A stretch of 64,000 nt of DNA from Streptomyces flavofungini (GTDB lineage: Bacteria > Actinomycetota > Actinomycetes > Streptomycetales > Streptomycetaceae). The first letter of the stretch is position 1; every line of letters begins with the position of its first letter. The position numbers were made by a program, and so were the translations under genes. The notes beneath the pieces are model-generated. The model did not search any database. It was not told where the DNA came from and worked only from the letters and a program-made list of their open reading frames with translations. The stretch covers positions 124,001 through 188,000 of the forward strand of contig NZ_BMVR01000008.1 of NCBI RefSeq assembly GCF_014650815.1, in the 5' to 3' direction. Below are positions 7,704 to 15,938 of the stretch, piece after piece.

Positions 7704-8105
7704 TCACTGCCAGGGCCAGAACCGATAGGGGCTCAGCACCAGGATCGCCAGAATCATGCAGCCCCCGACGATCACCACGCTCCGCACCTGCCGCCACCGC
7801 TCGGACCGCTCGGAGCGGGCCTTGCCGTGCGCTGTGTGCGCCGCGCGCCACTCGTCGGGGCGCCACGGCTGCGCGGACTGCTCCTTGCGCTTGCGCCGCT
7901 TGCGGCCGACGACGCCCTCGGCCTGCTGGCGCGCCGCCTCCTCGTCCAGGCGGCGCAGCCGCTCGGCGACCATGCGCGCCCGCGCGGACGGCTCCTTCGG
8001 TGCGGACGCCCGGATCTCCCGCTCACTGTCCTGTTCGAACCGGCGCCACACCTCGTCGGGTATGAACGCCTCGTCGTCAGGCTCACGCGGCGACTGCACG
8101 GACAC
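7704..8105 (-). CDS. Small C-terminally anchored membrane protein
   Basis: About 133 residues, not recognised. The N-terminal part is charged and likely helical (RMVAERLRRLDEEAARQQA), followed by a Lys/Arg patch and a C-terminal hydrophobic segment (VVIVGGCMILAILVL) close to the end, which predicts a tail-anchored or single-pass protein with its bulk in the cytoplasm. Several starts are possible; GTG at 8105 follows GGGGG and removes an upstream Arg/Gly-rich stretch, while ATG at 8120 is an alternative. It is separated from the lipoprotein by 293 bp, in which I see nothing besides the lipoprotein promoter region. Confidence 0.6.
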   Translation of the reverse strand: MSVQSPREPDDEAFIPDEVWRRFEQDSEREIRASAPKEPSARARMVAERLRRLDEEAARQQAEGVVGRKRRKRKEQSAQPWRPDEWRAAHTAHGKARSERSERWRQVRSVVIVGGCMILAILVLSPYRFWPWQ

Positions 8106-8457
8106 TGTGCCCCCATCCATTCCCGGCCGTCCCTCGGCCGCCCCGGTCCGGCCCGCCTCACCCACGCGCCGGACTCCCGCCCCCACAGGGGCGATCCATC
8201 ATGCCCCCGGGCATGCTTCATCTCGCTTGCAAACGGGGGAAGTTCTACGACACCGGACCGCGGCGGCACAAGCCAAGGCCCTTCATGACCTCCGAACTTG
8301 TGACCCACGCCACATAAGAATTTTGTGAGTCCCAGGACAACCATTCCCGGCTTACGCAGGTCATCCATGCGTAACAACGGCCACTTCCGCGCCCTGCCGC
8401 GGAGGCCTCCACCTCCGTACCGCGCGGGCGCGGTGCGCCGGACTCTCTGAGGTCTTC
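8106..8457. other. 352-bp divergent intergenic region
   Basis: Lies between the small membrane protein and the sortase substrate. It includes a lower-GC patch near 8290-8380 and the inverted repeat at 8352-8374. No gene was seen. Confidence 0.6.
8352..8374. promoter_or_regulatory. Inverted repeat, candidate operator
   Basis: TTACGCA and TGCGTAA, 7 bp each with a 9-nt spacer, 84 bp before the sortase-substrate gene. Regulator unknown. Confidence 0.4.
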
Positions 8458-9597
8458 ATGAAGCTTCGCCGTGCTCTGGCCGCCGCGGCCGCGACGGCCG
8501 TGATCGCCCCGGTCGCACTGCTCTCGGCCCCGGCCGCATTCGCAACTGGGGACGCGAACGACGCGAGCACCACGCCGTCCGCGAGCGCGAGCGAGACGCC
8601 TCCGACCGAGTCCCCCGACCCCGAGGACCCGGCCGACCCCGGCGACGGCACGAAGCCCGGCGACGACGGCGCCAAGCCCGAGGACCCGACAAAGCCCGAG
8701 GACCCGGCCGAGCCCGGCGACGGCACCAAGCCGGAGGACCCGGCCAAGCCCGGTGACGACACCAAGCCCGGCGACGGCGACACGGACCCCGGCGCCGACA
8801 TCGAGCCCGGTGACGACGACGCCACCGAGCCCGACGACGAGGCCACGCCCACGGACGAGCCCACCGAGTGCGCGATCGACGAGGAGACCGGCGAGGACGC
8901 CGAGAACCAGCTGGAGCTGCGGCTCAAGGGCCTGCCCGGCAAGATCGTCGCGGGCAGCGGCTGGCACGAGTTCAAGCTGATCGCGGCCAACCCGAGCGAC
9001 GAGGACCTCGGCGAGGTCCGCTGGCTGGCCGCCGCGGACAACTTCTCGGAGAGCGAGGACGAGAAGGACTGGCTGAGCAGCTACACCCGCATCCAGTTCT
9101 ACGACCCCGAGGCCAAGGGCTGGAAGTCGATCGTCGACGAGGTCGAGAGCGGTGTCACCTTCGGCACGACGACGCTCGGCGCCAAGGAGCAGGTCGAGAT
9201 CAAGCTGCGCCTGAACATCAACAAGAAGGCCCCGGCAGGCGACGGCTACGCGTTCGGCCTCGGCGGCTATGTGGACTCCGAGCTGAACTGCGAGCACAAC
9301 GCGTTCGCCTTCTTCGACTTCTCCGTCCTGAAGCCCGGCAGCGACATCGACCACCCCGGTGAGGCCATCCCGCGGCCGGACGTCACCAAGCCGCCGGTGG
9401 CGAAGAAGCCGCAGGGCGGCCGCTCGGACGAGGTCAGGAAGACGGTCGCGGAGATCCCGCCGACCGGCAGCCTCGCCCAGACCGGCTCCAGCTCCGTGCT
9501 CCCGACCATCGGCATCGTCGGCGGCATCGCCGTCGTCGCGGGCGCCGGCGCGGTGTACGTCGTACGCCGCCGCTCCCACTCGGACGCCGCCGCCTAG
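8458..9597 (+). CDS. Sortase-anchored surface protein (LAQTG)
   Basis: 379 residues. N-terminal signal peptide (cleavage about residue 29, after AFA), a Pro/Gly/Asp/Lys-rich repetitive spacer at about 40-135 with units such as PGDGTKP and KPEDP, a folded domain at about 140-300 with two Cys residues, and a C-terminal cell-wall sorting signal: LAQTG at 339-343, a hydrophobic segment and RRR. LAxTG is the motif used by class E sortases of high-GC Gram-positives, so covalent attachment to peptidoglycan is predicted. The folded domain has aromatic and acidic residues but no enzyme motif that I recognise. A strong terminator follows. Confidence 0.85.
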   Translation: MKLRRALAAAAATAVIAPVALLSAPAAFATGDANDASTTPSASASETPPTESPDPEDPADPGDGTKPGDDGAKPEDPTKPEDPAEPGDGTKPEDPAKPGDDTKPGDGDTDPGADIEPGDDDATEPDDEATPTDEPTECAIDEETGEDAENQLELRLKGLPGKIVAGSGWHEFKLIAANPSDEDLGEVRWLAAADNFSESEDEKDWLSSYTRIQFYDPEAKGWKSIVDEVESGVTFGTTTLGAKEQVEIKLRLNINKKAPAGDGYAFGLGGYVDSELNCEHNAFAFFDFSVLKPGSDIDHPGEAIPRPDVTKPPVAKKPQGGRSDEVRKTVAEIPPTGSLAQTGSSSVLPTIGIVGGIAVVAGAGAVYVVRRRSHSDAAA

Positions 9598-9613
9598 GCG
9601 ACGTACCGCGAGA

Positions 9614-9656
9614 CGCGAAGGACCTGCACTCGGAGGGGGGTGCAGGTCCTTTCGCG
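9614..9656 (+). terminator. Terminator of the sortase-substrate gene
   Basis: 16-bp stem with one bulged base (9614-9629 with 9640-9656), 10-nt loop and TTT within the 3' arm, 17 nt after the stop codon. Confidence 0.85.
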
Positions 9657-9749
9657 TACGCGGCCACTCGGGTTCGTGGCTACTCGGGGTACGCGGACGG
9701 GTCGCCGCAGGCGCACTCCGCCACCCCACCGCCACTGCCCCGCGCCGGG

Positions 9750-11576
9750 CTACTTCTTCGGCGGCACCGCGGGCATCCCCAGGAACGGCAGCCGCAGCGC
9801 GCCGAAGGCGTCCGCCGGGACCGTCGGGGACTTCGGCTCGACCGGAGCGAGCCGCACGTACGCGGCGCCCTGGGCCGGACGCGGGTCCGCGTCGCCCTTG
9901 TTGGGCCAGAACGACATGGCGCGCTCGGCCTGCGCGGTGATCGTGAGCGAGGGGTTCACGCCGAGGTTCGCGGAGACCGCGGCGCCGTCGACGACGGAGA
10001 TGCCGGGGTGGCCGTACAGGCGGTGGTAGGGGTCGATGACGCCGGTGTCGGCGCCGTCGCCGATCGGGCAGCCGCCGAGGAAGTGCGCGGTCAGCGGGGT
10101 GCCCATCAGCTCGCCGACGTTGGAGCCGGGGAAGCCGTTGATCTCCTCGGCGATGAGGGACGCGGCACGGGTGGCCTCGGCGATCTGGTCCGGATTGGGC
10201 GCGCCGTGGCCCTGCCGCGCGGTCAGCAGGCCCTTGCCGATGCCCTTCTCCTTGCGGTACGTCGTCAGCGAGTTGTCGAGGGTCTGCATGACCAGGCCGA
10301 TGATGGTGCGCTCCGACCAGCGGTGGTTGGACAGCGAGCGGACCGTCAGGAGCGGGTGGCGGGCGGTGTTGGCGAGCCATCCGGCGACGCGCGCCTTGCC
10401 GCCCTTGACGGTGTACGGGACCTGGAGCAGCGTCATGCCGCCCATCGCGTTGGACTTCCGGCCGTAGCGGACGGGCTCGATGTGGGTCGTGTCGTTCGGG
10501 TGGATGGACGAGGTGATGGCCACGCCCTTGGTGAAGTCGACCTTCCCGGCGGCGCCGGCGAGGGCGCCGTGGCGCTTGCGGTAGCGGCGGTCCGTGGTCT
10601 GGGCGCCCACCAGGGCCTCGGAGTTGGTGCGGGTCAGGTCGCCGAGGCGGCTGGAGATGCGGGGCAGCAGATGGCTGTCCTTCATGCGGTGCAGGAGCGT
10701 CTGGGTGCCGTAGGTGCCCGCGGCCACGACGACGCGGCGGGCGCGGAAGGTGCGGCCCTTGCCCTTGCGTTTGTTGTCGGTGGGCAGCGTCCCCACCGCG
10801 TAGCCGCCGCGGGAGTCCTCGGTGAGCGCCACGACGGACGTCATCGGGTGGATGACGGCTCCGGCCTTCTCCGCGAGGTGGAGGTAGTTCTCGTTGAGCG
10901 TGTTCTTCGCGCCGTGGCGGCAGCCCGTCATGCACTCGCCGCACTCGGTGCAGGCACGCCGCGCGGGTCCGGCACCGCCGAAATAGGGGTCGGGAACTTC
11001 CCCGCCGGGCTGGGCCGTTGACTCACCGGTGGCGTCCCGTCCGTCACCGAAGAAGACGCCGACCGGCGCCATGTGGAAGCTGTCGCCCACTCCCATGGCC
11101 TGCGCGGCGGCCTTGAGATGGACGTCGGAGGGGGTGGTCGTGGGGTTGAGCCGCACGCCGAGCATCCGCTTGGCCTGCTCGTAGTACGGACGCAGCTCGT
11201 CCTGCCAGTCCGTGATGCCCTTCCACTGCGGATCGTCGAAGAACGCCGCAGGCGGTACGTAGAGCGTGTTCGCGTAGTTCAGCGATCCGCCGCCCACGCC
11301 CGCGCCCGCCAGGACCATCACGTTGCCGAGCAGATGGATGCGCTGGATGCCGTAGAGGCCGAGCGCCGGGGCCCACAGGTAGTTCTTGATGTCCCAGGAG
11401 TTCTTGGGCAGTTGCGCGCGCGTGAAGCGGCGGCCCGCCTCCAGGACACCGACGCGGTAGCCCTTCTCCGTGAGCCGCAGCGCGGATACGGAACCGCCGA
11501 AGCCGGAGCCTATGACGATGACGTCGTAGTCGTAACCGTCGCTGTCCGCGCTCCGGACGGAGTTCTCCTGTGGCAT
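9750..11576 (-). CDS. GMC-family oxidoreductase, ChoD-like
   Basis: 608 residues. A flavin-dependent GMC oxidoreductase: the FAD-binding Rossmann motif VIGSGFGGSV lies near residue 20, the GAGVGGGSLNYAN loop near 95, and the C-terminal GLGVNPSLTITA-type GMC signature (SANLGVNPSLTITAQAERA) near 560. A Cys-rich stretch CTECGECMTGC near 215 is typical of the ChoD/cholesterol oxidase-like branch rather than of alcohol oxidases. In mycobacteria choD sits in the same block next to guaB3, which supports the assignment; the substrate (sterol or another alcohol) is not known. ATG at 11576 has a GAGGAGA upstream. The aldehyde dehydrogenase gene lies 117 bp upstream, so the two could act in sequence on an alcohol and its aldehyde. 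Confidence 0.9.
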   Translation of the reverse strand: MPQENSVRSADSDGYDYDVIVIGSGFGGSVSALRLTEKGYRVGVLEAGRRFTRAQLPKNSWDIKNYLWAPALGLYGIQRIHLLGNVMVLAGAGVGGGSLNYANTLYVPPAAFFDDPQWKGITDWQDELRPYYEQAKRMLGVRLNPTTTPSDVHLKAAAQAMGVGDSFHMAPVGVFFGDGRDATGESTAQPGGEVPDPYFGGAGPARRACTECGECMTGCRHGAKNTLNENYLHLAEKAGAVIHPMTSVVALTEDSRGGYAVGTLPTDNKRKGKGRTFRARRVVVAAGTYGTQTLLHRMKDSHLLPRISSRLGDLTRTNSEALVGAQTTDRRYRKRHGALAGAAGKVDFTKGVAITSSIHPNDTTHIEPVRYGRKSNAMGGMTLLQVPYTVKGGKARVAGWLANTARHPLLTVRSLSNHRWSERTIIGLVMQTLDNSLTTYRKEKGIGKGLLTARQGHGAPNPDQIAEATRAASLIAEEINGFPGSNVGELMGTPLTAHFLGGCPIGDGADTGVIDPYHRLYGHPGISVVDGAAVSANLGVNPSLTITAQAERAMSFWPNKGDADPRPAQGAAYVRLAPVEPKSPTVPADAFGALRLPFLGMPAVPPKK

Positions 11577-11604
11577 GGGGTCTCCTCGGTGCGAGTTGGT
11601 CTGC

Positions 11605-11690
11605 GAGCCGTCTGTGGCTGGGCGCGCCCACGCGGCGGAGCCGCAGCTGGACACAGCCCCGCGCCCCTGCGGGACGCGGGACAGCACTCC
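11605..11690. repeat. Dispersed Streptomyces intergenic repeat, family B (copy 1)
   Basis: On the minus strand this reads CAGGGGCGCGGGGCTGTGTC, then GCGGCTCCGCCGCGTGGGCG, then CCAGCCACAG. The first part resembles the plus-strand sequence at 39855-39900. From memory, this is one of the commonest intergenic sequences in Streptomyces. It fills the gap between the aldehyde dehydrogenase and GMC genes. Confidence 0.55.
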
Positions 11691-11693
11691 CGC

Positions 11694-13310
11694 TCAGCGC
11701 AGGCGCAACGCCTTCATGAGCTTCAGGCTCCTGCTCATGAACGCCGCGTGCTGCTCGTCGCTCATGCCGAAGGACGGCGCCAGCGGGATGAGGCGCTGGT
11801 GGGCCACGGTCTGCGCCTCGGTGTACTTGAGGATGCCCTCGGAGCCGTGGCGGCGGCCGAGGCCCGAGTCCTTCATGCCGCCCATCGGGGACTGCACGCT
11901 GCCGTAGGCGGGCGCGAAGCCCTCGTTGACGTTGACCGTGCCCGTGCGCAGGCGGGCGGCCAGGGCGCGGCCGCGCCTGCCGTCCTTCGTCCAGACCGAG
12001 GAGTTCAGACCGTAGGAGGTGGAGTTGGCGAGTTCGACGGCCTCGTTCTCGTCGGTGAAGCGGTAGAGCGAGACGACCGGGCCGAAGGTCTCCTCCGCGC
12101 ACACCGCCATGGGCGACTCGACGCCGTCCAGGATGGTGGGCTCGTAGAAGTAGGGGCCGATGTCGGGCCGGGCCACGCCACCCGCGACGAGCGTGGCGCC
12201 CTTGGCGACGGCCTCGTCCACGTGCCGCCGGGTGGCTTCCAGTTGCCGCTCGCCGACGAGGGAGCCCATCTCGGCGCCGTACGCGAGCGACCGGCCGAGC
12301 CGCATCGCCTTGGTCTTCGCCGCGAACCGCTCGACGAAGGCGTCGGCGATGGCCTCGTGGACGTACAACCGCTCGATGGAGATGCACAGTTGACCGGCGG
12401 ACGAGAAGCAGGCGCGGACCGCGCCCGCGGCGGCCTTCTCCACGTCGGCGTCGTGCAGCACCAGCATGGCGTTCTTGCCGCCGAGTTCGAGGGAGACGCC
12501 GACGAGGCGGGCGGCGGCGCCCGCGGCGACCTCGCGGCCGGTGCGGGTGGAGCCGGTGAAGGAGACGTAGTCGGCGTGCTTGACGATCTCGGGGCCGATG
12601 ACGGGGCCCTCGCCGAGGACGACCTGGAACACCTCGGCCGGAAGGCCCGCCTCGATGATCAGGTCCCGGGCCCAGAGCGCCGTCAGCGCGGTCTCCGTGT
12701 CGGGCTTCATCACCAGCGCGTTGCCCGCGACGAGGGCGGGCAGGGCGTCGCCGATGGACAGTTCGAGGGGATAGTTCCAGGGGGCGATCTGGCCGACGAC
12801 GCCGCGCGGCTGGCGCAGCTCCGTGACCTTGGTGAGGGTCGGTACGACGCCGGTGTGGCGCTTGGGGTTCAGATAGGCGCCGGCGCGGCGGCCGTAGTGC
12901 CGGGCCGCGACGGTGACGGCCTGGACCTCCTCGTGCGCGTGCAGCCGGGCCTTGCCGGTCTCCAACTGTATGAGGTCGAGGATCTCCGCCTGGCGCTGGA
13001 GCACGAGGTCGTGGAAGCGCAGCAGGACGGCGGCGCGGCGGCGTACGGGGGTGCGGGCCCACGCGACCTGCGCGGCGCGCGCCCGCTCGAAGGCGGTGGC
13101 CACGTCCTCGGGGGTGGACTCGGGCAGGTCGGCCAGCTTCTCGCCGGTGAACGGCGTGTGGTTGGCGGTCCGGCCCGAGCCGATCACATCGCGGGTGAGC
13201 TGGGCGACCAGCTCCGGCGTGACCACGTCGGCGGCGGTGCGTGCGCCGCTGGGGGCCGGGGCGACCGGGTTCGTACCGAGGGGCGTGGCGGGGGCCTGCG
13301 AGTCCGTCAT
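11694..13310 (-). CDS. Succinate-semialdehyde dehydrogenase-type aldehyde dehydrogenase
   Basis: 538 residues. An NAD(P)+-dependent aldehyde dehydrogenase, closest in pattern to the succinic-semialdehyde type (4-aminobutyrate degradation), although general aldehyde substrates cannot be excluded. Visible residues: PWNYP (Asn179), MKPD 201-204, FTGSTRTG at 251-258, the general base Glu275 in LELGGKN, and the nucleophile Cys309 in SAGQLCIS. An N-terminal extension of about 40 residues is low-complexity. Upstream of GMC oxidoreductase and possibly co-transcribed. A palindrome, TACCCATGGGTA at 13345, lies 35 bp before the ATG. Confidence 0.92.
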   Translation of the reverse strand: MTDSQAPATPLGTNPVAPAPSGARTAADVVTPELVAQLTRDVIGSGRTANHTPFTGEKLADLPESTPEDVATAFERARAAQVAWARTPVRRRAAVLLRFHDLVLQRQAEILDLIQLETGKARLHAHEEVQAVTVAARHYGRRAGAYLNPKRHTGVVPTLTKVTELRQPRGVVGQIAPWNYPLELSIGDALPALVAGNALVMKPDTETALTALWARDLIIEAGLPAEVFQVVLGEGPVIGPEIVKHADYVSFTGSTRTGREVAAGAAARLVGVSLELGGKNAMLVLHDADVEKAAAGAVRACFSSAGQLCISIERLYVHEAIADAFVERFAAKTKAMRLGRSLAYGAEMGSLVGERQLEATRRHVDEAVAKGATLVAGGVARPDIGPYFYEPTILDGVESPMAVCAEETFGPVVSLYRFTDENEAVELANSTSYGLNSSVWTKDGRRGRALAARLRTGTVNVNEGFAPAYGSVQSPMGGMKDSGLGRRHGSEGILKYTEAQTVAHQRLIPLAPSFGMSDEQHAAFMSRSLKLMKALRLR

Positions 13311-13344
13311 GCCGGTGAGCGTATGCCTGAGCGGACGCTTTGGG

Positions 13345-13356
13345 TACCCATGGGTA
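13345..13356. promoter_or_regulatory. 12-bp palindrome upstream of the aldehyde dehydrogenase gene
   Basis: TACCCATGGGTA is a perfect palindrome 35 bp before the start codon at 13310. Candidate operator; regulator unknown. Confidence 0.4.
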
Positions 13357-13492
13357 ACGAGGTTTCACCGCGCACGCACACAGGGCCGCGAGCCGTCGCG
13401 TTCACCGCCAGTGCCTGCTGGCGACAAAGGTGCTGATCAGGGCGTTCCCTCGGGCACCCATGGCAACTCAGCCGCGGACGCCAGCCCCTTGC

Positions 13493-13841
13493 TCAGCTTT
13501 TCACCGAGTCCTCGCCGACCTTCAGCCGCGCCCGCACACCCTTGAAGAGTTCGGTGCCCTTCTTCTCCGCCGCCGTGCCCTTCGGCATGTCCACCCGCAG
13601 CTCGTAGAACTCCTGGTCGGCGGTGATGATCATGAGCTGCAGGCAGCGGATCGGGGTGGTCATGGAGTCGTCGTCGTACGCGGCGTCGTGCGGGTCGCCG
13701 GGAAGCCGCGGCTCCTTGACGGCGATCTCCCGGCCGACCAGTTCGTCGACGGCACGCCAGACCGTTCCCATGCCCCCCCGAGCCGATGCGCTCGGCGAGC
13801 CGGTACCGGCCCCCGAGCACGCGTCCCCCGTCAGCACTCAT
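13493..13841 (-). pseudogene. Deleted and frameshifted Ser/Thr kinase remnant
   Basis: From ATG at 13841 the frame encodes the first part of a kinase N-lobe (GGRYRLAERIGSGG), then at a C7 run in the plus strand (13783-13789) the coding frame shifts by +1 and continues MGTVWRAVDELVGREIAVK, with the ATP-binding Lys, and EPRLPGD. It then jumps directly to a segment (FYELRVDMPKG...GVRARLK) that aligns with the last 45 residues of the next kinase (YKLWIDYPAKS...KAIEGLE). So about 450 residues (rest of the kinase domain, linker, membrane segment and most of the outer domain) are missing. If the C run were six, the result would be a 115-residue intact ORF. Relic of a tandem duplication; non-functional as a kinase. 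Confidence 0.7.
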
Positions 13842-13942
13842 GTTTCATGCCTATCGCGCACGGGCGGGCGAGGGCCAGCACGGTAATGCTCCTGTGACTC
13901 GGGGCTTCGCGAACCCCGTGGTGACGACGCGGGTGCGACGGC

Positions 13943-15685
13943 TCAGGGCTTCGCGATCTCCAGGCCCTCGATCGCCTTCTTCGCGACCTGGCGCCCCCGC
14001 TCGGTGAAGTCGCTCTTGGCCGGGTAGTCGATCCACAGCTTGTACATGTCGCCCGCCGTGGTCTTGTAGTAGAAGACCTTGGCCTCGCGCGGGTAGACGA
14101 CCTGGGATTCCTTGTTGGTGTACGGGATCAGGTTCTCGGCGGACTGCTTGCCCTTGTACTCGCTCTGTGTGGTCTTCTTGCCGGACCCCACCTCGTCCGG
14201 GCTCAGCGAGCCGAGCACCGTACTGCCGCTGTCCAGGTCCTTCATGTCCTCGTACGCCTCGGCCATCGAGGTGCCCGCGATGTAGTTGAGGTCGTCCTCG
14301 GACTTCTTGCTGAGCTGCAGCGATACGAAGAGGCTGCCGCTCTTGTCCGTGTACGTGACCCAGTGTTCCTTGGGCGTCTCGCCCTTGTCGCTGGACTCGC
14401 GGTACCCCTCGGGCACGGACAGCGTCGCGCCCAGCGCCTTCACCTCGTGCTGCTCCCAGCTCCCCGCGTCCGAGTCGCCCCCGAACGGCTTCACCGCGAG
14501 GACCACCGCCGCGGCCACCGCCAGGACGACGACACCGCCGACGGCCACGAGCGCCTTGCGGCCCAGGAACACGCCCTTGCCCCGGTCCGGCGCCGGAGCG
14601 GCGCCGTCCGCGAAGCCCGCCGTCACGAGCTGCGTCGCGGGCAACTGCGGGGGCTGCGGCGGCTTGACGGCCTCTTCGAGCATGGCCCTGACCTGGGCGG
14701 CGCTCGGGCGGTGGGCGGGTTCCTTGTGCAGCAGGCCGTTGATGGCGTCGGCGAGCGGGCCCTGCGCGGAGGCGGGCGCGGCGGGCGTCGCGTTGAGGAC
14801 GGACTGCAGCGTCGCGGGCGTGTTGTTGCGGCGGAACGGCGAGACGCCCTCGGTCGCCGCGTACAGCACGACGCCCAGCGACCACAGGTCGGACGCCGGT
14901 CCCGGCCGCTGCCCGAGGACCCGCTCCGGGGCGATGAACTCCGGCGAGCCGACGAAGCCGCCGGTGTCCGTCAGGTTCGTCTCGCCCTCGATCTGGGCGA
15001 TGCCGAAGTCGGTGAGGACGACACGGTCGTGCCTGCCGATCATCACGTTGTCCGGCTTCACGTCGCGGTGCAGGACGCCCGCCGCGTGCGCGGCCTCCAG
15101 GGCGCCGAGCACTTCGAGGCCGACCCGGGCCGCGTCGCGGGCGCCGAGCGTGCCCTCGTCGCGCAGCGCCGCGCCGAGCGAGCGGCCCTGCACGAACTCC
15201 ATGACGATCCACGGCTGGCCGTCCTCGACGACGACGTCGTGGACGTTGACCACGGCCGGGTGGTCGAGGCGGGCCGCCGCACGGGCCTCGCGGCGCATCC
15301 GCTCGAAGGCGTTGGCGCGCTCCCGCTCCGGCAGATGGTCCGGAACCCTCGGCTCCTTGACGGCGACCTCGCGGTCCACCGTCTCGTCCTTGGCCCGCCA
15401 CACCGTGCCCATGCCGCCGTGGCCGAGCTTGGAGAGCAGCCGGTAACGGCCGCCGATCAACCGGCCGGAGCCGGGTTCGGCCTGGGTGGCCTGGGTGGCG
15501 CGGGTGTCCGGCGCGGGGTGCGCGGGCGACTGCGGGCGGGGCTGCTGGTTCGGTACGGCCTGGGTGGGCTGGGCGTACGGATTGGGGTGCGGCGCGCCGC
15601 CGCCGTGCTGCGGGGGCTGCGGTGGCTGCAGGCCGTAGCTGGTGGTCTCGTTCGGGCCGTGCGAGGCTCCCCCGTCGTTACTCAT
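13943..15685 (-). CDS. Membrane Ser/Thr protein kinase (STK-A)
   Basis: 580 residues. Pro/Gln-rich cytoplasmic N-tail (1-75), Hanks-type kinase domain about 79-340 with GHGGMGTVW, Lys110 (AVAVK), HRD Asp208, DFG Asp226 and APER at about 252-255, so catalytically complete. A Pro-rich juxtamembrane stretch, one membrane helix (378-398) and an extracytoplasmic domain of about 180 residues follow. The outer domain is not PASTA; it ends with the segment also found in the remnant at 13493. ATG at 15685 has GGGGG upstream. First gene downstream in the kinase run on this strand; an array of CGTACGCC motifs precedes it. Confidence 0.92.
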   Translation of the reverse strand: MSNDGGASHGPNETTSYGLQPPQPPQHGGGAPHPNPYAQPTQAVPNQQPRPQSPAHPAPDTRATQATQAEPGSGRLIGGRYRLLSKLGHGGMGTVWRAKDETVDREVAVKEPRVPDHLPERERANAFERMRREARAAARLDHPAVVNVHDVVVEDGQPWIVMEFVQGRSLGAALRDEGTLGARDAARVGLEVLGALEAAHAAGVLHRDVKPDNVMIGRHDRVVLTDFGIAQIEGETNLTDTGGFVGSPEFIAPERVLGQRPGPASDLWSLGVVLYAATEGVSPFRRNNTPATLQSVLNATPAAPASAQGPLADAINGLLHKEPAHRPSAAQVRAMLEEAVKPPQPPQLPATQLVTAGFADGAAPAPDRGKGVFLGRKALVAVGGVVVLAVAAAVVLAVKPFGGDSDAGSWEQHEVKALGATLSVPEGYRESSDKGETPKEHWVTYTDKSGSLFVSLQLSKKSEDDLNYIAGTSMAEAYEDMKDLDSGSTVLGSLSPDEVGSGKKTTQSEYKGKQSAENLIPYTNKESQVVYPREAKVFYYKTTAGDMYKLWIDYPAKSDFTERGRQVAKKAIEGLEIAKP

Positions 15686-15827
15686 GCCCCCATGAGTACC
15701 GTGCCGGGTGCCTCGGATTCCAGCCAAGGCCCCCAGTTGTGACCGGGGCGATGCACGATCCGGGAACTTCGGCGACGTACGCGCGCAAAGGCGCACGTAA
15801 CGGCGCGTCCGGGCCGGACATCCAGGT

Positions 15828-15911
15828 CGTACGCCGGGCCGTACGCCCGGTCGTATGCCAAGACCACGCGCCCGACTCGTACGCCAAAGCCGCGCGCCCG
15901 ACTCGTACGCC
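15828..15911. repeat. Phased array of five CGTACGCC motifs
   Basis: CGTACGCC starts at 15828, 15840, 15878 and 15904, with the variant CGTATGCC at 15852: offsets 12, 12, 26, 26. The last two lie in an exact 19-bp direct repeat, CGCGCCCGACTCGTACGCC, at 15867 and 15893. All are in the 253-bp gap upstream of STK-A, whose start is at 15685. Candidate multi-site operator. Confidence 0.6.
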
Positions 15912-15938
15912 CGCCCGCCCCACACTCCCCCGGGCCCG

